From Pustulibacterium marinum (lineage in GTDB: Bacteria; Bacteroidota; Bacteroidia; Flavobacteriales; Flavobacteriaceae): a stretch of DNA of 64,000 nt. Position numbers and translations under genes: made by a program. Location of the stretch: assembly GCF_900116665.1 (NCBI RefSeq), contig NZ_FPBK01000008.1:62001-126000 (forward strand), given 5' to 3'. Below the pieces are notes generated by a model. It had not been told where the DNA came from and searched no databases. It was given only the letters and a program-made list of their open reading frames with translations. The first letter of the stretch is position 1, and the number at the start of each line of letters is the position of its first letter. Below are positions 17,419-26,025 of this stretch, piece by piece.

Positions 17419-18141
17419 ATGAAAAAAGAAGTTGTACGAGTTCAGCAGGTAAAACCAGCGAAGAACAGAAGACAGTTCATTAAAATGAGCGGACTTGCAC
17501 TAGCAGGCGCAGGACTTATAATGGCTTGTAGCGATGATGATGACGGAACAATGATTGATCCGAACCCAGAGATTTTTGATCTTGGTTCAGGTGATTTAGG
17601 AGTTTTAAATTACGCATACGCACTAGAACAATTAGAAGCAGATTTCTACACCAGAGTTGTTAATAATTTCTACAGCGGAATTTCTTCTGACGAAATGACA
17701 CTTTTTACAGACCTATATAATCACGAAGTAAATCATAGAGATTTTTTTAGCGCGGCAATTTCTGCTGCTGTTGGATCGAATACCGAAGCTAAATTACCCA
17801 CATTGGAATTTGACTACGGAGACCTAGATTGGAATAGCCGTGATCAAGTTATAGCAACCGCCAAAGTTTTAGAAGACACAGGCGTTGCTGCTTATAATGG
17901 GGCTGGATATTTAATTTCAAATCCAGATTACCTAGTAATTGCAGGAAAAATAGTTTCGGTAGAAGCTAGACATGCTGCAGCAATCCGAACATTAATCAAT
18001 CCAGGATCTGCAGATTTTGCAGGAAACGATGTAGTAGATGGTAATGGCTTAGACTTAGCCATGGCACCATCAGAAATTATTGCCGCCGTTAGTGATACAG
18101 GATTTATTACTACACCATTCACTGCAACACAATTACCATAA
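17419..18141 (+). CDS. Tat-exported ferritin-like lipoprotein
   Basis: A 240-residue Ferritin_2-type (PF13668-like) protein. The N-terminus has a twin-arginine signal, KNRRQFIKMSGLALAGAG, ending in a lipobox-like IMAC, so a folded, probably metal-loaded, lipoprotein is expected. The acidic run after the cysteine (SDDDDG) resembles Bacteroidota surface-export signals. Four-helix metal ligands are suggested by LEQLEADFY, NHEVNHRDFF, LEDTGVAAYNG and VEARHAAAIR. An upstream in-frame ATG at 17368 would add 17 residues before the Tat signal. It forms a tandem pair with the next gene, a paralogue. The function is unproven. Confidence 0.8.
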   Translation: MKKEVVRVQQVKPAKNRRQFIKMSGLALAGAGLIMACSDDDDGTMIDPNPEIFDLGSGDLGVLNYAYALEQLEADFYTRVVNNFYSGISSDEMTLFTDLYNHEVNHRDFFSAAISAAVGSNTEAKLPTLEFDYGDLDWNSRDQVIATAKVLEDTGVAAYNGAGYLISNPDYLVIAGKIVSVEARHAAAIRTLINPGSADFAGNDVVDGNGLDLAMAPSEIIAAVSDTGFITTPFTATQLP

Positions 18142-18166
18142 TTATTAATCTCTAAAGACATTTACT

Positions 18167-18982
18167 ATGAACTTAATAAAATTTTTAGATGAATTTTCGA
18201 ATGAAAATTTAGTAAACGGAACATCATCAAGACGTGAAATATTTGGTACATTTTCTTCACTAGGTAAAAAAGCTGCTTTAGCTGCCATACCTTTTGGACT
18301 CTCTACATTTGCCAACAAAGCGCAAGCACAATCTATGGACAATGCAGTAAACGCACTGCAATTGGCACTTACATTAGAATATTTGGAAGATGAATTTTAT
18401 GATCTTGCGCTACAATCTGGTGTTATTTCTGATAGTAATGTAGAAACAGTCTACATGCAAATATCACAACACGAGCAAGCTCATGTAGATTTTCTAATTG
18501 CAGGTTTAGAAGGTGCTGGAGTAACACCAGTAGAAAAACCTACTTTTGACTTTACAGCAGGTGGCGCTTTTGATCCGTTCAACACATCCAACCCTGCTGC
18601 ATACGCACAATTATTAGCTTTAGCACAAGCATTTGAAGATACAGGTGTAAGAGCTTACAAAGGACAAGCTAGCAATTTAATGGGAACAGATTTCTTAACA
18701 CCTGCCTTACAAATACATTCTGTAGAAGCTAGACATGCATCTGAAATTAGAAGAATAAGAGGTTTGAAAGGCTGGATTACCAATGCTGAACGAGGAGACG
18801 GAATGCCTGAAGCTACCCAAGCCGTATATAATGGTGAAGACAATATAACTCAAGGTGGAGTTGATGTAACTTCTCTTGGAAGCGGATCACCATTTGGTAT
18901 GGAGGCCGCTACAGAAGCTTATGACGAAATATTAACAGGTAACGAAGCTGTAAATATAGCAAGTTTGTTTATAGTTTCTTAG
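18167..18982 (+). CDS. Ferritin-like protein with Tat-type signal
   Basis: A 271-residue paralogue of the preceding gene, 25 nt downstream and in the same operon. The Tat-like signal SSRREIFGTFSSLGKKAAL is followed by a hydrophobic stretch and an AQAQS cleavage region, so this member should be soluble in the periplasm. Ligand motifs match its neighbour: LEYLEDEFYD, QHEQAHVDFL, FEDTGVRAYKG and VEARHASEIR. Such pairs are common in Bacteroidota and their role is undefined; iron or stress functions are inference only. Confidence 0.82.
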   Translation: MNLIKFLDEFSNENLVNGTSSRREIFGTFSSLGKKAALAAIPFGLSTFANKAQAQSMDNAVNALQLALTLEYLEDEFYDLALQSGVISDSNVETVYMQISQHEQAHVDFLIAGLEGAGVTPVEKPTFDFTAGGAFDPFNTSNPAAYAQLLALAQAFEDTGVRAYKGQASNLMGTDFLTPALQIHSVEARHASEIRRIRGLKGWITNAERGDGMPEATQAVYNGEDNITQGGVDVTSLGSGSPFGMEAATEAYDEILTGNEAVNIASLFIVS

Positions 18983-19006
18983 TAAAAAAGAATCATCTTC
19001 AAAACT

Positions 19007-19034
19007 AAAACCGCCCTTATAAGAGACGGTTTTG
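19007..19034 (+). terminator. Weak terminator after the ferritin-like pair
   Basis: AAAACCG (19007-19013) and CGGTTTT (19027-19033) enclose a 13-nt, mostly unpaired loop. The T run is short, so this is a modest call. Confidence 0.5.
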
Positions 19035-19110
19035 TTGATTCATATATAGTAGTTACCTTGTAAAACATTCAAACACAAATACTTTCCAAAAAAATATTTC
19101 TCATTATAGA

Positions 19111-19141
19111 TTTGCAATTCATTTAAATAGTTGTACTTTTG
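19111..19141 (+). promoter_or_regulatory. rplM-rpsI promoter
   Basis: TTTG (19111-19114), a 19-nt spacer and TACTTTTG (19134-19141) match the Bacteroidota consensus at every position. The ~43-nt leader holds TCCC-TTAATT-GGGA (19145-19158) and an AT hairpin TTAATT/AATTAA (19168-19184) touching the GTG start, which could affect initiation. Confidence 0.82.
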
Positions 19142-19190
19142 CACTCCCTTAATTGGGAATGGAATGTTTAATTATATAAATTAATTTAGT

Positions 19191-19646
19191 GTGGATTCAT
19201 TAAGCTACAAAACAATTTCAGCTACAAAAGCTACTGCAGATAAGCAATGGGTTTTAGTAGACGCTGAAGGACAAACGTTAGGGCGTCTTGCTTCTAAAGT
19301 AGCAAAGATACTTAGAGGTAAGTACAAGCCTAGTTACACACCGCACGTAGATTGTGGAGACAACGTTGTGATTATCAACGCTGAGAAAATCAATCTTACA
19401 GGTAACAAATGGAATGACAAAACTTATGTACGTCATACAGGTTACCCAGGTGGTCAAAGAACATTAAGCGCAACAGAACTTTTTGAAAAAGATGCTACGC
19501 GTTTAGTAGAAAAATCAGTAAAAGGAATGCTTCCTAAAAACAAATTAGGTGCAGAGTTATTCCGTAATTTAAAAGTGTATGTTGGCGCAGAGCACGGTCA
19601 AGAAGCTCAAAAACCAACTGCAATTAACTTAAACGATCTTAAGTAA
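19191..19646 (+). CDS. rplM: 50S ribosomal protein L13
   Basis: A 151-residue L13. It starts at a GTG: the following residues DSLSYKTISATKAT align with the usual flavobacterial N-terminus, and there is no suitable ATG. Conserved blocks include WVLVDAEGQTLGRLASKVAK, YTPHVDCGDNVVIINAEKI and RLVEKSVKGMLPKNKLG. It overlaps rpsI by one base (TAATG), the classic L13-S9 operon. Confidence 0.97.
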   Translation: MDSLSYKTISATKATADKQWVLVDAEGQTLGRLASKVAKILRGKYKPSYTPHVDCGDNVVIINAEKINLTGNKWNDKTYVRHTGYPGGQRTLSATELFEKDATRLVEKSVKGMLPKNKLGAELFRNLKVYVGAEHGQEAQKPTAINLNDLK

Positions 19647-20032
19647 TGGAAGTAATTCACAAAATTGGTAGAAGAAAAACTGCCGTTGCACGTGTATATG
19701 TTACCCCAGGAAATGGTAACATTACCATCAACAAAAAAGATTTAAACACTTACTTTACTACTGGAACTTTACAGTACAAAGTAAAACAACCATTTACATT
19801 AACTAGTACAGACGAAGCGTACGATGTTAAAGTAAACGTATATGGTGGTGGAATCACAGGACAAGCAGAAGCTGTTCGTTTAGCAATTTCAAGAGCTTTA
19901 TGCGAAATTGATGCTGAACACAGATTAGCCTTGAAACCAGAAGGTTTATTAACTAGAGACCCAAGAATGGTAGAGCGTAAGAAATTTGGTCAGAAGAAAG
20001 CTCGTAAGAAATTCCAGTTCTCTAAACGTTAA
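19646..20032 (+). CDS. rpsI: 30S ribosomal protein S9
   Basis: A 128-residue S9 with the expected IGRRKTAVARVYVTPGNG start, GGGITGQAEAVRLAISRAL centre and basic tail KKFGQKKARKKFQFSKR that reaches the P site. It is translated from the overlapping stop-start with rplM and is followed by a short AT-rich terminator. Confidence 0.98.
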   Translation: MEVIHKIGRRKTAVARVYVTPGNGNITINKKDLNTYFTTGTLQYKVKQPFTLTSTDEAYDVKVNVYGGGITGQAEAVRLAISRALCEIDAEHRLALKPEGLLTRDPRMVERKKFGQKKARKKFQFSKR

Positions 20033-20041
20033 TTTTTTATC

Positions 20042-20063
20042 ACGTTTTTTAAACGTATTTTTT
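20042..20063 (+). terminator. rplM-rpsI terminator
   Basis: ACGTTT (20042-20047), loop TTT and AAACGT (20051-20056), followed by ATTTTTTC. Confidence 0.6.
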
Positions 20064-20091
20064 CAATTATTAAAAAAAACAGTTGTCGTTG

Positions 20092-20180
20092 TCTCTTGCA
20101 AAAGAGAGTTAGTTTAGCATCCAAATGCTGAAGGCCGTTAAAAGCGCCACTTCACATTGCTAATCACATACTTTCAACGG
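20092..20180 (+). promoter_or_regulatory. Structured leader upstream of rpsB-tsf
   Basis: Three helices can be drawn in the gap before rpsB. TCTCTT-GCAA-AAGAGA (20092-20107) has a GNRA tetraloop. TTTAGCAT/ATGCTGAA (20113-20132) closes a CCAA loop. CCGTTAAAAG (20135-20144) pairs with CTTTCAACGG (20171-20180) with one mismatch. The last arm ends 19 nt before the start codon. An autoregulatory S2-binding leader is the natural inference, since r-protein leaders of this kind are known, but I cannot assign it to a named motif. Confidence 0.5.
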
Positions 20181-20199
20181 AACGTAAACTATTACAAAA

Positions 20200-20958
20200 A
20201 TGGCAAATAACATAGAAGTTAAAGACTTACTAGAAGCAGGTGTTCACTTTGGTCACCTTACTAGAAAGTGGAATCCAAACATGGCTCCTTACATCTACAT
20301 GGAGCGTAACGGAATCCACGTTATCAACTTATATAAAACAGCTGCTAAGATTGAAGAAGCTAATGAAGCTCTTAAAAAAATCGCAGCTTCCGGTAGAAAA
20401 ATTTTATTTGTTGCTACCAAAAAACAAGCTAAAGACATTGTTGCTGATAAAGCAGGAAATGTAAACATGCCTTACATCACAGAAAGATGGCCAGGTGGTA
20501 TGCTTACAAACTTTGTAACTATTAGAAAAGCCGTTAAAAAAATGGCTTCTATTGACAGAATGAAGAAAGACGGTACTTTTGATTCTCTTTCTAAGAAAGA
20601 AAAATTACAAATCGACCGTTTAAGAGCTAAGTTAGAGAAAAACTTAGGATCAATTTCTGATATGACACGTTTGCCAGGTGCTTTATTCATTGTTGATACA
20701 ATGCGTGAACACATTGCAGTAAAAGAAGCACAAAAATTAAACATTCCAATCTTTGCAATGGTTGATACGAACTCTGATCCAAGAGAAGTAGAGTACGTTA
20801 TCCCATCTAACGATGATGCTTCAAAATCAATAGAAAAAGTTCTTACTTACGTTACAGAGGCTATCTCTGAAGGTTTATCTGAAAGAAAAGCAGATAAAGA
20901 AGAGAAAAAAGCTGCTGACAAAGAAACAAAAGCTGAAGCTGAAACAGAAAGCAAATAA
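20200..20958 (+). CDS. rpsB: 30S ribosomal protein S2
   Basis: A 252-residue S2. Diagnostic segments are LLEAGVHFGHLTRKWNPNM, APYIYMERNGIHVINLYKT, WPGGMLTNFVTIRK and LFIVDTMREHIAVKEA, with a lysine/glutamate-rich C-terminal tail after residue ~228. It sits in the conserved rpsB-tsf arrangement, preceded by a structured leader and followed by a long hairpin before tsf. Confidence 0.98.
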   Translation: MANNIEVKDLLEAGVHFGHLTRKWNPNMAPYIYMERNGIHVINLYKTAAKIEEANEALKKIAASGRKILFVATKKQAKDIVADKAGNVNMPYITERWPGGMLTNFVTIRKAVKKMASIDRMKKDGTFDSLSKKEKLQIDRLRAKLEKNLGSISDMTRLPGALFIVDTMREHIAVKEAQKLNIPIFAMVDTNSDPREVEYVIPSNDDASKSIEKVLTYVTEAISEGLSERKADKEEKKAADKETKAEAETESK

Positions 20959-20974
20959 TTAATAACAATTTCAT

Positions 20975-21027
20975 AAAATCTGTACAAAGCACTCCTTCCA
21001 AAAAAGAAAGATCTTTGTACAGATTTT
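20975..21027 (+). terminator. Intercistronic hairpin between rpsB and tsf
   Basis: AAAATCTGTACAAAG (20975-20989) and CTTTGTACAGATTTT (21013-21027) are perfect 15-bp complements around a 23-nt loop, ending in a short T run then AATAAAAAA. It lies wholly in the rpsB-tsf gap, where partial termination lowers tsf relative to rpsB in E. coli. The same role is inferred here. Confidence 0.7.
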
Positions 21028-21045
21028 AATAAAAAATACTACGTC

Positions 21046-21870
21046 ATGGCAAAAATCACAGCCGCAGAAGTAAATAAATTAAGAAAAACTACCGGTGCAG
21101 GAATGATGGACTGCAAAAAAGCTTTAGTAGAAGCTGAAGGTGACTTTGACAAAGCTATTGAAGTACTGCGTAAGAAAGGTCAAAAAGTTGCTGCTAAAAG
21201 AGCAGACAGAGATTCTTCTGAAGGTGCTGTTATCGCTAAAGTTAACACTGCTAAAACTACAGGTGCTATCGTTTCTTTAAACTGTGAAACAGATTTCGTT
21301 GCTAAAAACGATTCTTTCGTTGCATTGGCTAATGATATCGCAGAACTAGCTTTAAGCGTTTCTACAAAAGAAGAACTTTTAGCATTAGACTACAACGGTA
21401 TTACAGTTGCTGATAAGTTAACTGAGCAAACTGGTGTAATCGGTGAAAAAATTGAAGTAGGTGCTTTTGAAAAATTAGAAGCTCCATTCGTAGGTGCATA
21501 CATCCATGCTGGTAACAAGATTGCTACAATCGTAAGTCTTTCTGCAAATGTAGAAGGTGCTGAAGATGCTGCAAAAGATGTTGCTATGCAAGCTGCAGCA
21601 ATGAACCCAGTTGCTTTGAATGAAGAAGGTGTTTCTCAAGACACTATCAACAAAGAAATTGAAATTGCTAAAGATCAATTAAGAGCTGAAGGTAAACCAG
21701 AAGCTATGTTAGAAAACATTGCTAAAGGAAAACTAAACCGTTTCTTTAAAGATAACACTTTAGTAAACCAAGCTTTTATTAAAGACAACAAACAAAGCGT
21801 TGCTGATTATGTAAAATCTGTAAATGCTGAGTTAACTGTTACAGGATTTAAAAGAGTTGCTCTAGCTTAA
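21046..21870 (+). CDS. tsf: Elongation factor Ts
   Basis: A 274-residue EF-Ts, the nucleotide exchange factor for EF-Tu. The UBA-like N-terminus KLRKTTGAGMMDCKKALVEA is followed by KKGQKVAAKRADRDSSEG and the EF-Tu-contact motif CETDFVAKNDSF. It lies downstream of rpsB after a strong hairpin and is closed by a very strong terminator. Confidence 0.98.
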   Translation: MAKITAAEVNKLRKTTGAGMMDCKKALVEAEGDFDKAIEVLRKKGQKVAAKRADRDSSEGAVIAKVNTAKTTGAIVSLNCETDFVAKNDSFVALANDIAELALSVSTKEELLALDYNGITVADKLTEQTGVIGEKIEVGAFEKLEAPFVGAYIHAGNKIATIVSLSANVEGAEDAAKDVAMQAAAMNPVALNEEGVSQDTINKEIEIAKDQLRAEGKPEAMLENIAKGKLNRFFKDNTLVNQAFIKDNKQSVADYVKSVNAELTVTGFKRVALA

Positions 21871-21893
21871 TTTAGAGACAATCATCATAAATT

Positions 21894-21927
21894 AAAAACC
21901 GGTTAGAAAATCTAACCGGTTTTTTTT
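21894..21927 (+). terminator. tsf terminator
   Basis: AAAAACCGGTTAGA (21894-21907), loop AAA and TCTAACCGGTTTTT (21911-21924), then more T. It separates tsf from pyrH-frr. Confidence 0.93.
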
Positions 21928-21976
21928 ATACAAAATTTTAAGATTCCCATAGAGTTTTAACATTCAAATTTTTCAT

Positions 21977-21984
21977 TACCTTTG
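21977..21984 (+). promoter_or_regulatory. pyrH-frr promoter, -7 box TACCTTTG
   Basis: An exact -7 box immediately after the tsf terminator and 40 nt before the pyrH ATG. A TTTT lies at the -33 position. Confidence 0.6.
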
Positions 21985-22024
21985 GCTTCAATATTCATTG
22001 AATCTAACAACACAATCAAAAAAA

Positions 22025-22732
22025 ATGCAGTACAAAAGAATCCTTCTCAAATTAAGCGGGGAAGCGCTTATGGGCGAAAGACAATATGGAATTGACCCAC
22101 AAAGACTTTCAGACTACGCTCATGAAGTAAAAAAAATAGTTGATCAAGGAGTTCAAGTAGCTGTTGTAATTGGTGGTGGAAACATCTTTAGAGGTGTTGC
22201 CGGCGCTAGCAATGGTATGGACAGAGTTCAAGGAGACCACATGGGTATGCTTGCAACCGTTATTAACGGATTGGCGCTTCAAAGTGCTTTTGAAGACGCT
22301 GGAATGCAAACAAGATTACAGTCTGCTATTGCTATCAACGAAGTAGCCGAACCATTTATTAGAAGAAGAGCTGTACGTCACCTTGAAAAAGGACGCGTTG
22401 TTATTTTTGGTGGTGGAACTGGAAATCCATATTTCACAACAGATTCTGCCGCAGTTTTAAGAGCCATTGAAATTGAAGCCGATGTAATTCTGAAAGGAAC
22501 CCGTGTAGATGGTATTTACACTGCCGACCCAGAAAAAGACAAGTCAGCCACTAAATTTGATTTTATTACTTTTGACGACGTTCTGAAAAAAGGACTTAAG
22601 GTAATGGACACCACTGCATTTACACTTAGCCAAGAAAACGAATTACCTATCATAGTATTTGACATGAACAAAGAAGGTAACCTTTACAAAGTTATGGAAG
22701 GTGAAAATGTTGGAACAATAGTTAATTTATAA
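22025..22732 (+). CDS. pyrH: UMP kinase
   Basis: A 235-residue hexameric UMP kinase making UDP from UMP. Motifs: [42 protein letters not shown] and [16 protein letters not shown]. The reading frame extends upstream to a TTG at 21998, but the ATG at 22025 gives the normal family N-terminus. It is followed after 26 nt by frr. Confidence 0.97.
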   Translation: MQYKRILLKLSGEALMGERQYGIDPQRLSDYAHEVKKIVDQGVQVAVVIGGGNIFRGVAGASNGMDRVQGDHMGMLATVINGLALQSAFEDAGMQTRLQSAIAINEVAEPFIRRRAVRHLEKGRVVIFGGGTGNPYFTTDSAAVLRAIEIEADVILKGTRVDGIYTADPEKDKSATKFDFITFDDVLKKGLKVMDTTAFTLSQENELPIIVFDMNKEGNLYKVMEGENVGTIVNL

Positions 22733-22758
22733 TACCCTTTGAAGTAAATAAGAAAGCG

Positions 22759-23313
22759 ATGAACGAAGAAATTGATTTTATTTTAGATAGTACTAAAGAA
22801 TCTATGGAGTCTTCTTTGACTCACTTAGAAAGAGAGTTTGTAAACATTAGAGCAGGTAAAGCAAGTCCATCTATGCTAGCCAGTATTTATGTAGATTATT
22901 ATGGCTCTCAAACTCCATTATCACAAGTTGCCAATGTAAACACTCCAGATGCAAGAACCATTAGCGTACAACCTTGGGAAAAAGCAATGCTTCAACCTAT
23001 TGAGAAAGCTATCATGATTGCAAATCTTGGTTTCAATCCTATGAATAATGGAGATTTGATCATTATCAACGTTCCACCGTTAACAGAAGAGCGTAGAAAG
23101 GAATTGGTAAAGCAAGCAAAAGGAGAAACAGACGATGCAAAAGTAAGTATCCGTAATGCACGTCAAGATGCTAATAAAGAAGTTAAAAAACTTGATGCTT
23201 CTGAAGACCTTAAAAAGAATGCAGAAGTAGATATTCAGGAACTAACGGATGTTTTTATCAAAAAGGCAGATGATCTTTTCACTGTTAAAGAAAAAGAAAT
23301 CATGACCGTATAA
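22759..23313 (+). CDS. frr: Ribosome recycling factor
   Basis: A 184-residue RRF that splits post-termination ribosomes with EF-G. It shows the expected hinge-domain sequences: HLEREFVNIRAGKASPSML, VDYYGSQTPLSQVANVNTPD, PPLTEERRKELVKQAK and SIRNARQDANKEVKKL. It is the last gene of the pyrH-frr unit. Confidence 0.97.
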   Translation: MNEEIDFILDSTKESMESSLTHLEREFVNIRAGKASPSMLASIYVDYYGSQTPLSQVANVNTPDARTISVQPWEKAMLQPIEKAIMIANLGFNPMNNGDLIIINVPPLTEERRKELVKQAKGETDDAKVSIRNARQDANKEVKKLDASEDLKKNAEVDIQELTDVFIKKADDLFTVKEKEIMTV

Positions 23314-23342
23314 TTTAACTTTTGTTAAATTTCGCATAAAAT

Positions 23343-23374
23343 AAAAGCGGCTTTTTCAGAAAAGCCGCTTTTTT
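23343..23374 (+). terminator. pyrH-frr terminator
   Basis: AAAAGCGGCTTTT (23343-23355), loop TCAG and AAAAGCCGCTTTT (23360-23372), then TT. Confidence 0.92.
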
Positions 23375-23418
23375 GCATTTAAATATTTATATTTCACCAA
23401 ATATATGAACCACCCCCT

Positions 23419-25944
23419 ATGATGTACAAATTCTTGTTCTTTGTTCTTTTTCTATGCGGAAGCATGGTATATAGTCAACATCAAATTTCAGGAATTGTAA
23501 AAGATGCCAAAACAAATACCCCGCTTCCTTTTGCCAACGTTATTACCCAAGAAGGAACAGGAACCATCACAGATAGAGAAGGTAACTTTACTATTACTCA
23601 ATCTGACAGTATCACAAAAATCATCAGTTCATATATTGGCTATATTTCCGAAGAAATTGCAGTAAACCCTTCTCAAAATTATTACACCATCAACCTACAA
23701 CCTTCCATTGAAAATCTAGGTCAAGTTGTAATTTCTGCAAATGATAATCCCGCAAAGAGAATTATTCAGCAAGTAATCGATCGAAAAAAACAAAACGATC
23801 CTGAACGGGTTTTAAATAGTTTTGAATTTACAGCTTACAGCAAACTCCTTGTAACCGCTAATCCAGACTCTATTTCTAGCACCATAGATACTATTTATAA
23901 AATTGAAGACGGAAAACGTAGGTTGGTTAGAATTGACTCAAGTGATTACGAACTGAAACAACAACTTGAAAAATCACATTTCTACATTACCGAAAAAGTA
24001 TCTGATTTCAAATTCACTAAATCAGAAGAGCTAAGAGAAAATGTACTAGCAACTAGAATGGCCGGCCTTGAAGAACCTATTTACCGAGCATTGGCCATAC
24101 AAATGCAATCGTTCTCCTTTTACGACGACACATACACAATTTTCGGAACTGAGTACACCAATCCCATCTCCCATTCCGGATTAAGAAATTATGATTTTAA
24201 GATTCTCGATACCATTCAAACCAATAGAAAAGCTTATTTAATATATTACAAGCAAAAAGAAAAGGATGCAGTTGCTGGTTTGGAAGGCGTACTTTATATA
24301 GATACCGAAACTTATGCATTACAAAAAGCAGTTGCACAACTAAAAGGAATGATCGACGTAAATGCTGTTCAAAATTTTGAATTCTATCCTAAAGAAAATG
24401 TATGGTTTCCTATTAGCAAAACGCTAAAAATGAAAAAAGGCGAAAATGAAAAAGCCGTAAGCCTTTTTGGAGGAAAAATAAAACTGGAAAATGACGCAAG
24501 TGTTACAGACAAAGACTCCACAGTAGTTTATACTGACGATGACGACACTTCCAAGCAAATCTACATGATTCTTAATGAACAGAACAGCAACATTCAGCTA
24601 AATACTCCCATAAAAATCAAAGGAAAAGGGTTAAAATTAGCTTTTGAAGAGGATTCATACAGAAAGAATGAAGATTTCTGGAAACAATATAGAACCGATT
24701 CACTCACCGCCAGAGGAAGAGAAACATACACTTACATTGACAGTATTGCAAAAGCCGAAAATTTTCAAAAAAACGTAGCATTTTTCATGAAGTTGATGAA
24801 TGGTTATTTGCATACAAATTACATTGATTTGGATCTTCGCTATTTATTAAAATACAATAACTACGAAGGCTTTAGATTAGGAATGGGTGCCATTACCAAC
24901 AAAAACTTTTCAACCAAATATAAAATTCATGGTTACGGAGTTTACGGAACTTCCGATAAAAATTTCAAGTTTGGAATTGGAGCTGATGCCCGATTAAACA
25001 GACTTACAAATACTTGGCTAGGCATTATGTATTCAGACGATCTTACCGAAGCTGGTAGTCACCCTTTCATAACAGATGGAAGAGCCTTTTATGTTTTTCA
25101 GCCAAGACTTTTTAACATAACCACATTTCAAAAAACAAGAAATATTCATCTAAGCCTTTCACACAACATCACCTCTAAAGCAAGATTAAAAATTCAATTA
25201 GACAAAAATGATGTAATTCCAACTTTTGAATACCTTTTTCATGTAAATGACCAAGACTATTACGCCTACAAAACCAGCACCGCAACAGCAGCTATTAGTT
25301 GGCAACCCAAAAGTTCTTTCATGTTAACACCCGATGGATTTGATCAAATTGAAAGGGGCTTCCCCACATTTACATTTCAGGCAAAACAGGCCGTTGCAGG
25401 AATTCTAAATAGTGATTTCAATTTCACCAAACTTAACTTTAGAACCTATTACGAAATACAACCTTTACACAAAGGAAAAACTTCTTTTCAATTGGATGCC
25501 GGAATGGCTTTTGGAGAACTTCCCATTGGAGAATTATATCACACATATCCAAACAACCCAAACAAAGGAGCTATCATGCGACGCTTTTCCGTAGCCGGAA
25601 TTGACAACTTTGAAACCATGTATTTTGATGAATTTTATTCAGACAGATATATTACGCTACAAGCAAGACATGAATTTGTTCCATTTGCTTTTACTGATAA
25701 ATTTCAACCGCAACTAGCGTTATTTTCAAGATACGCCTTAGGAAATGTGAGCAATGTAACGCGCCATGAATTTGTAAATTTTGACAACCTAAGCCAAGGA
25801 TATTATGAAAGTGGATTGGAGATAAATAGAATTTTCAAAGGATTTGGTTTAAGCGGAGCTTACCGATACGGGCCATATCATTTACCAAATTTCGATGATA
25901 ACATTTCGTTTAAATTCACCTATAGCTTCAACGTAAATTTCTAA
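23419..25944 (+). CDS. DUF5686 protein with carboxypeptidase-regulatory-like domain
   Basis: An 841-residue exported protein. A signal peptide (ends MVYSQ) leads to a CarboxypepD_reg-like beta-sandwich (residues ~20-100; HQISGIVKDAKTNTPLPFAN, GTGTITDREGNFTI), then the long DUF5686 region that finishes as beta strands ending in aromatic residues (KFTYSFNVNF), typical of outer-membrane insertion. The family is confined to Bacteroidota and its function is unknown; a role in the outer membrane is inferred from the C-terminal strand pattern. Confidence 0.85.
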   Translation: MMYKFLFFVLFLCGSMVYSQHQISGIVKDAKTNTPLPFANVITQEGTGTITDREGNFTITQSDSITKIISSYIGYISEEIAVNPSQNYYTINLQPSIENLGQVVISANDNPAKRIIQQVIDRKKQNDPERVLNSFEFTAYSKLLVTANPDSISSTIDTIYKIEDGKRRLVRIDSSDYELKQQLEKSHFYITEKVSDFKFTKSEELRENVLATRMAGLEEPIYRALAIQMQSFSFYDDTYTIFGTEYTNPISHSGLRNYDFKILDTIQTNRKAYLIYYKQKEKDAVAGLEGVLYIDTETYALQKAVAQLKGMIDVNAVQNFEFYPKENVWFPISKTLKMKKGENEKAVSLFGGKIKLENDASVTDKDSTVVYTDDDDTSKQIYMILNEQNSNIQLNTPIKIKGKGLKLAFEEDSYRKNEDFWKQYRTDSLTARGRETYTYIDSIAKAENFQKNVAFFMKLMNGYLHTNYIDLDLRYLLKYNNYEGFRLGMGAITNKNFSTKYKIHGYGVYGTSDKNFKFGIGADARLNRLTNTWLGIMYSDDLTEAGSHPFITDGRAFYVFQPRLFNITTFQKTRNIHLSLSHNITSKARLKIQLDKNDVIPTFEYLFHVNDQDYYAYKTSTATAAISWQPKSSFMLTPDGFDQIERGFPTFTFQAKQAVAGILNSDFNFTKLNFRTYYEIQPLHKGKTSFQLDAGMAFGELPIGELYHTYPNNPNKGAIMRRFSVAGIDNFETMYFDEFYSDRYITLQARHEFVPFAFTDKFQPQLALFSRYALGNVSNVTRHEFVNFDNLSQGYYESGLEINRIFKGFGLSGAYRYGPYHLPNFDDNISFKFTYSFNVNF

Positions 25945-25978
25945 TACTTCATTAGCGTACATTTCACAGAGCTAATTC

Positions 25979-26007
25979 TTGAAAAAACATTAAAATACAT
26001 ACCTTTG
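25979..26007 (+). promoter_or_regulatory. Promoter of the MMPL/RND gene
   Basis: TTG (25979-25981), an 18-nt spacer and TACCTTTG (26000-26007), 18 nt before the ATG at 26026. Confidence 0.72.
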
Positions 26008-26025
26008 CCTTTCTAAAATTTGAAC

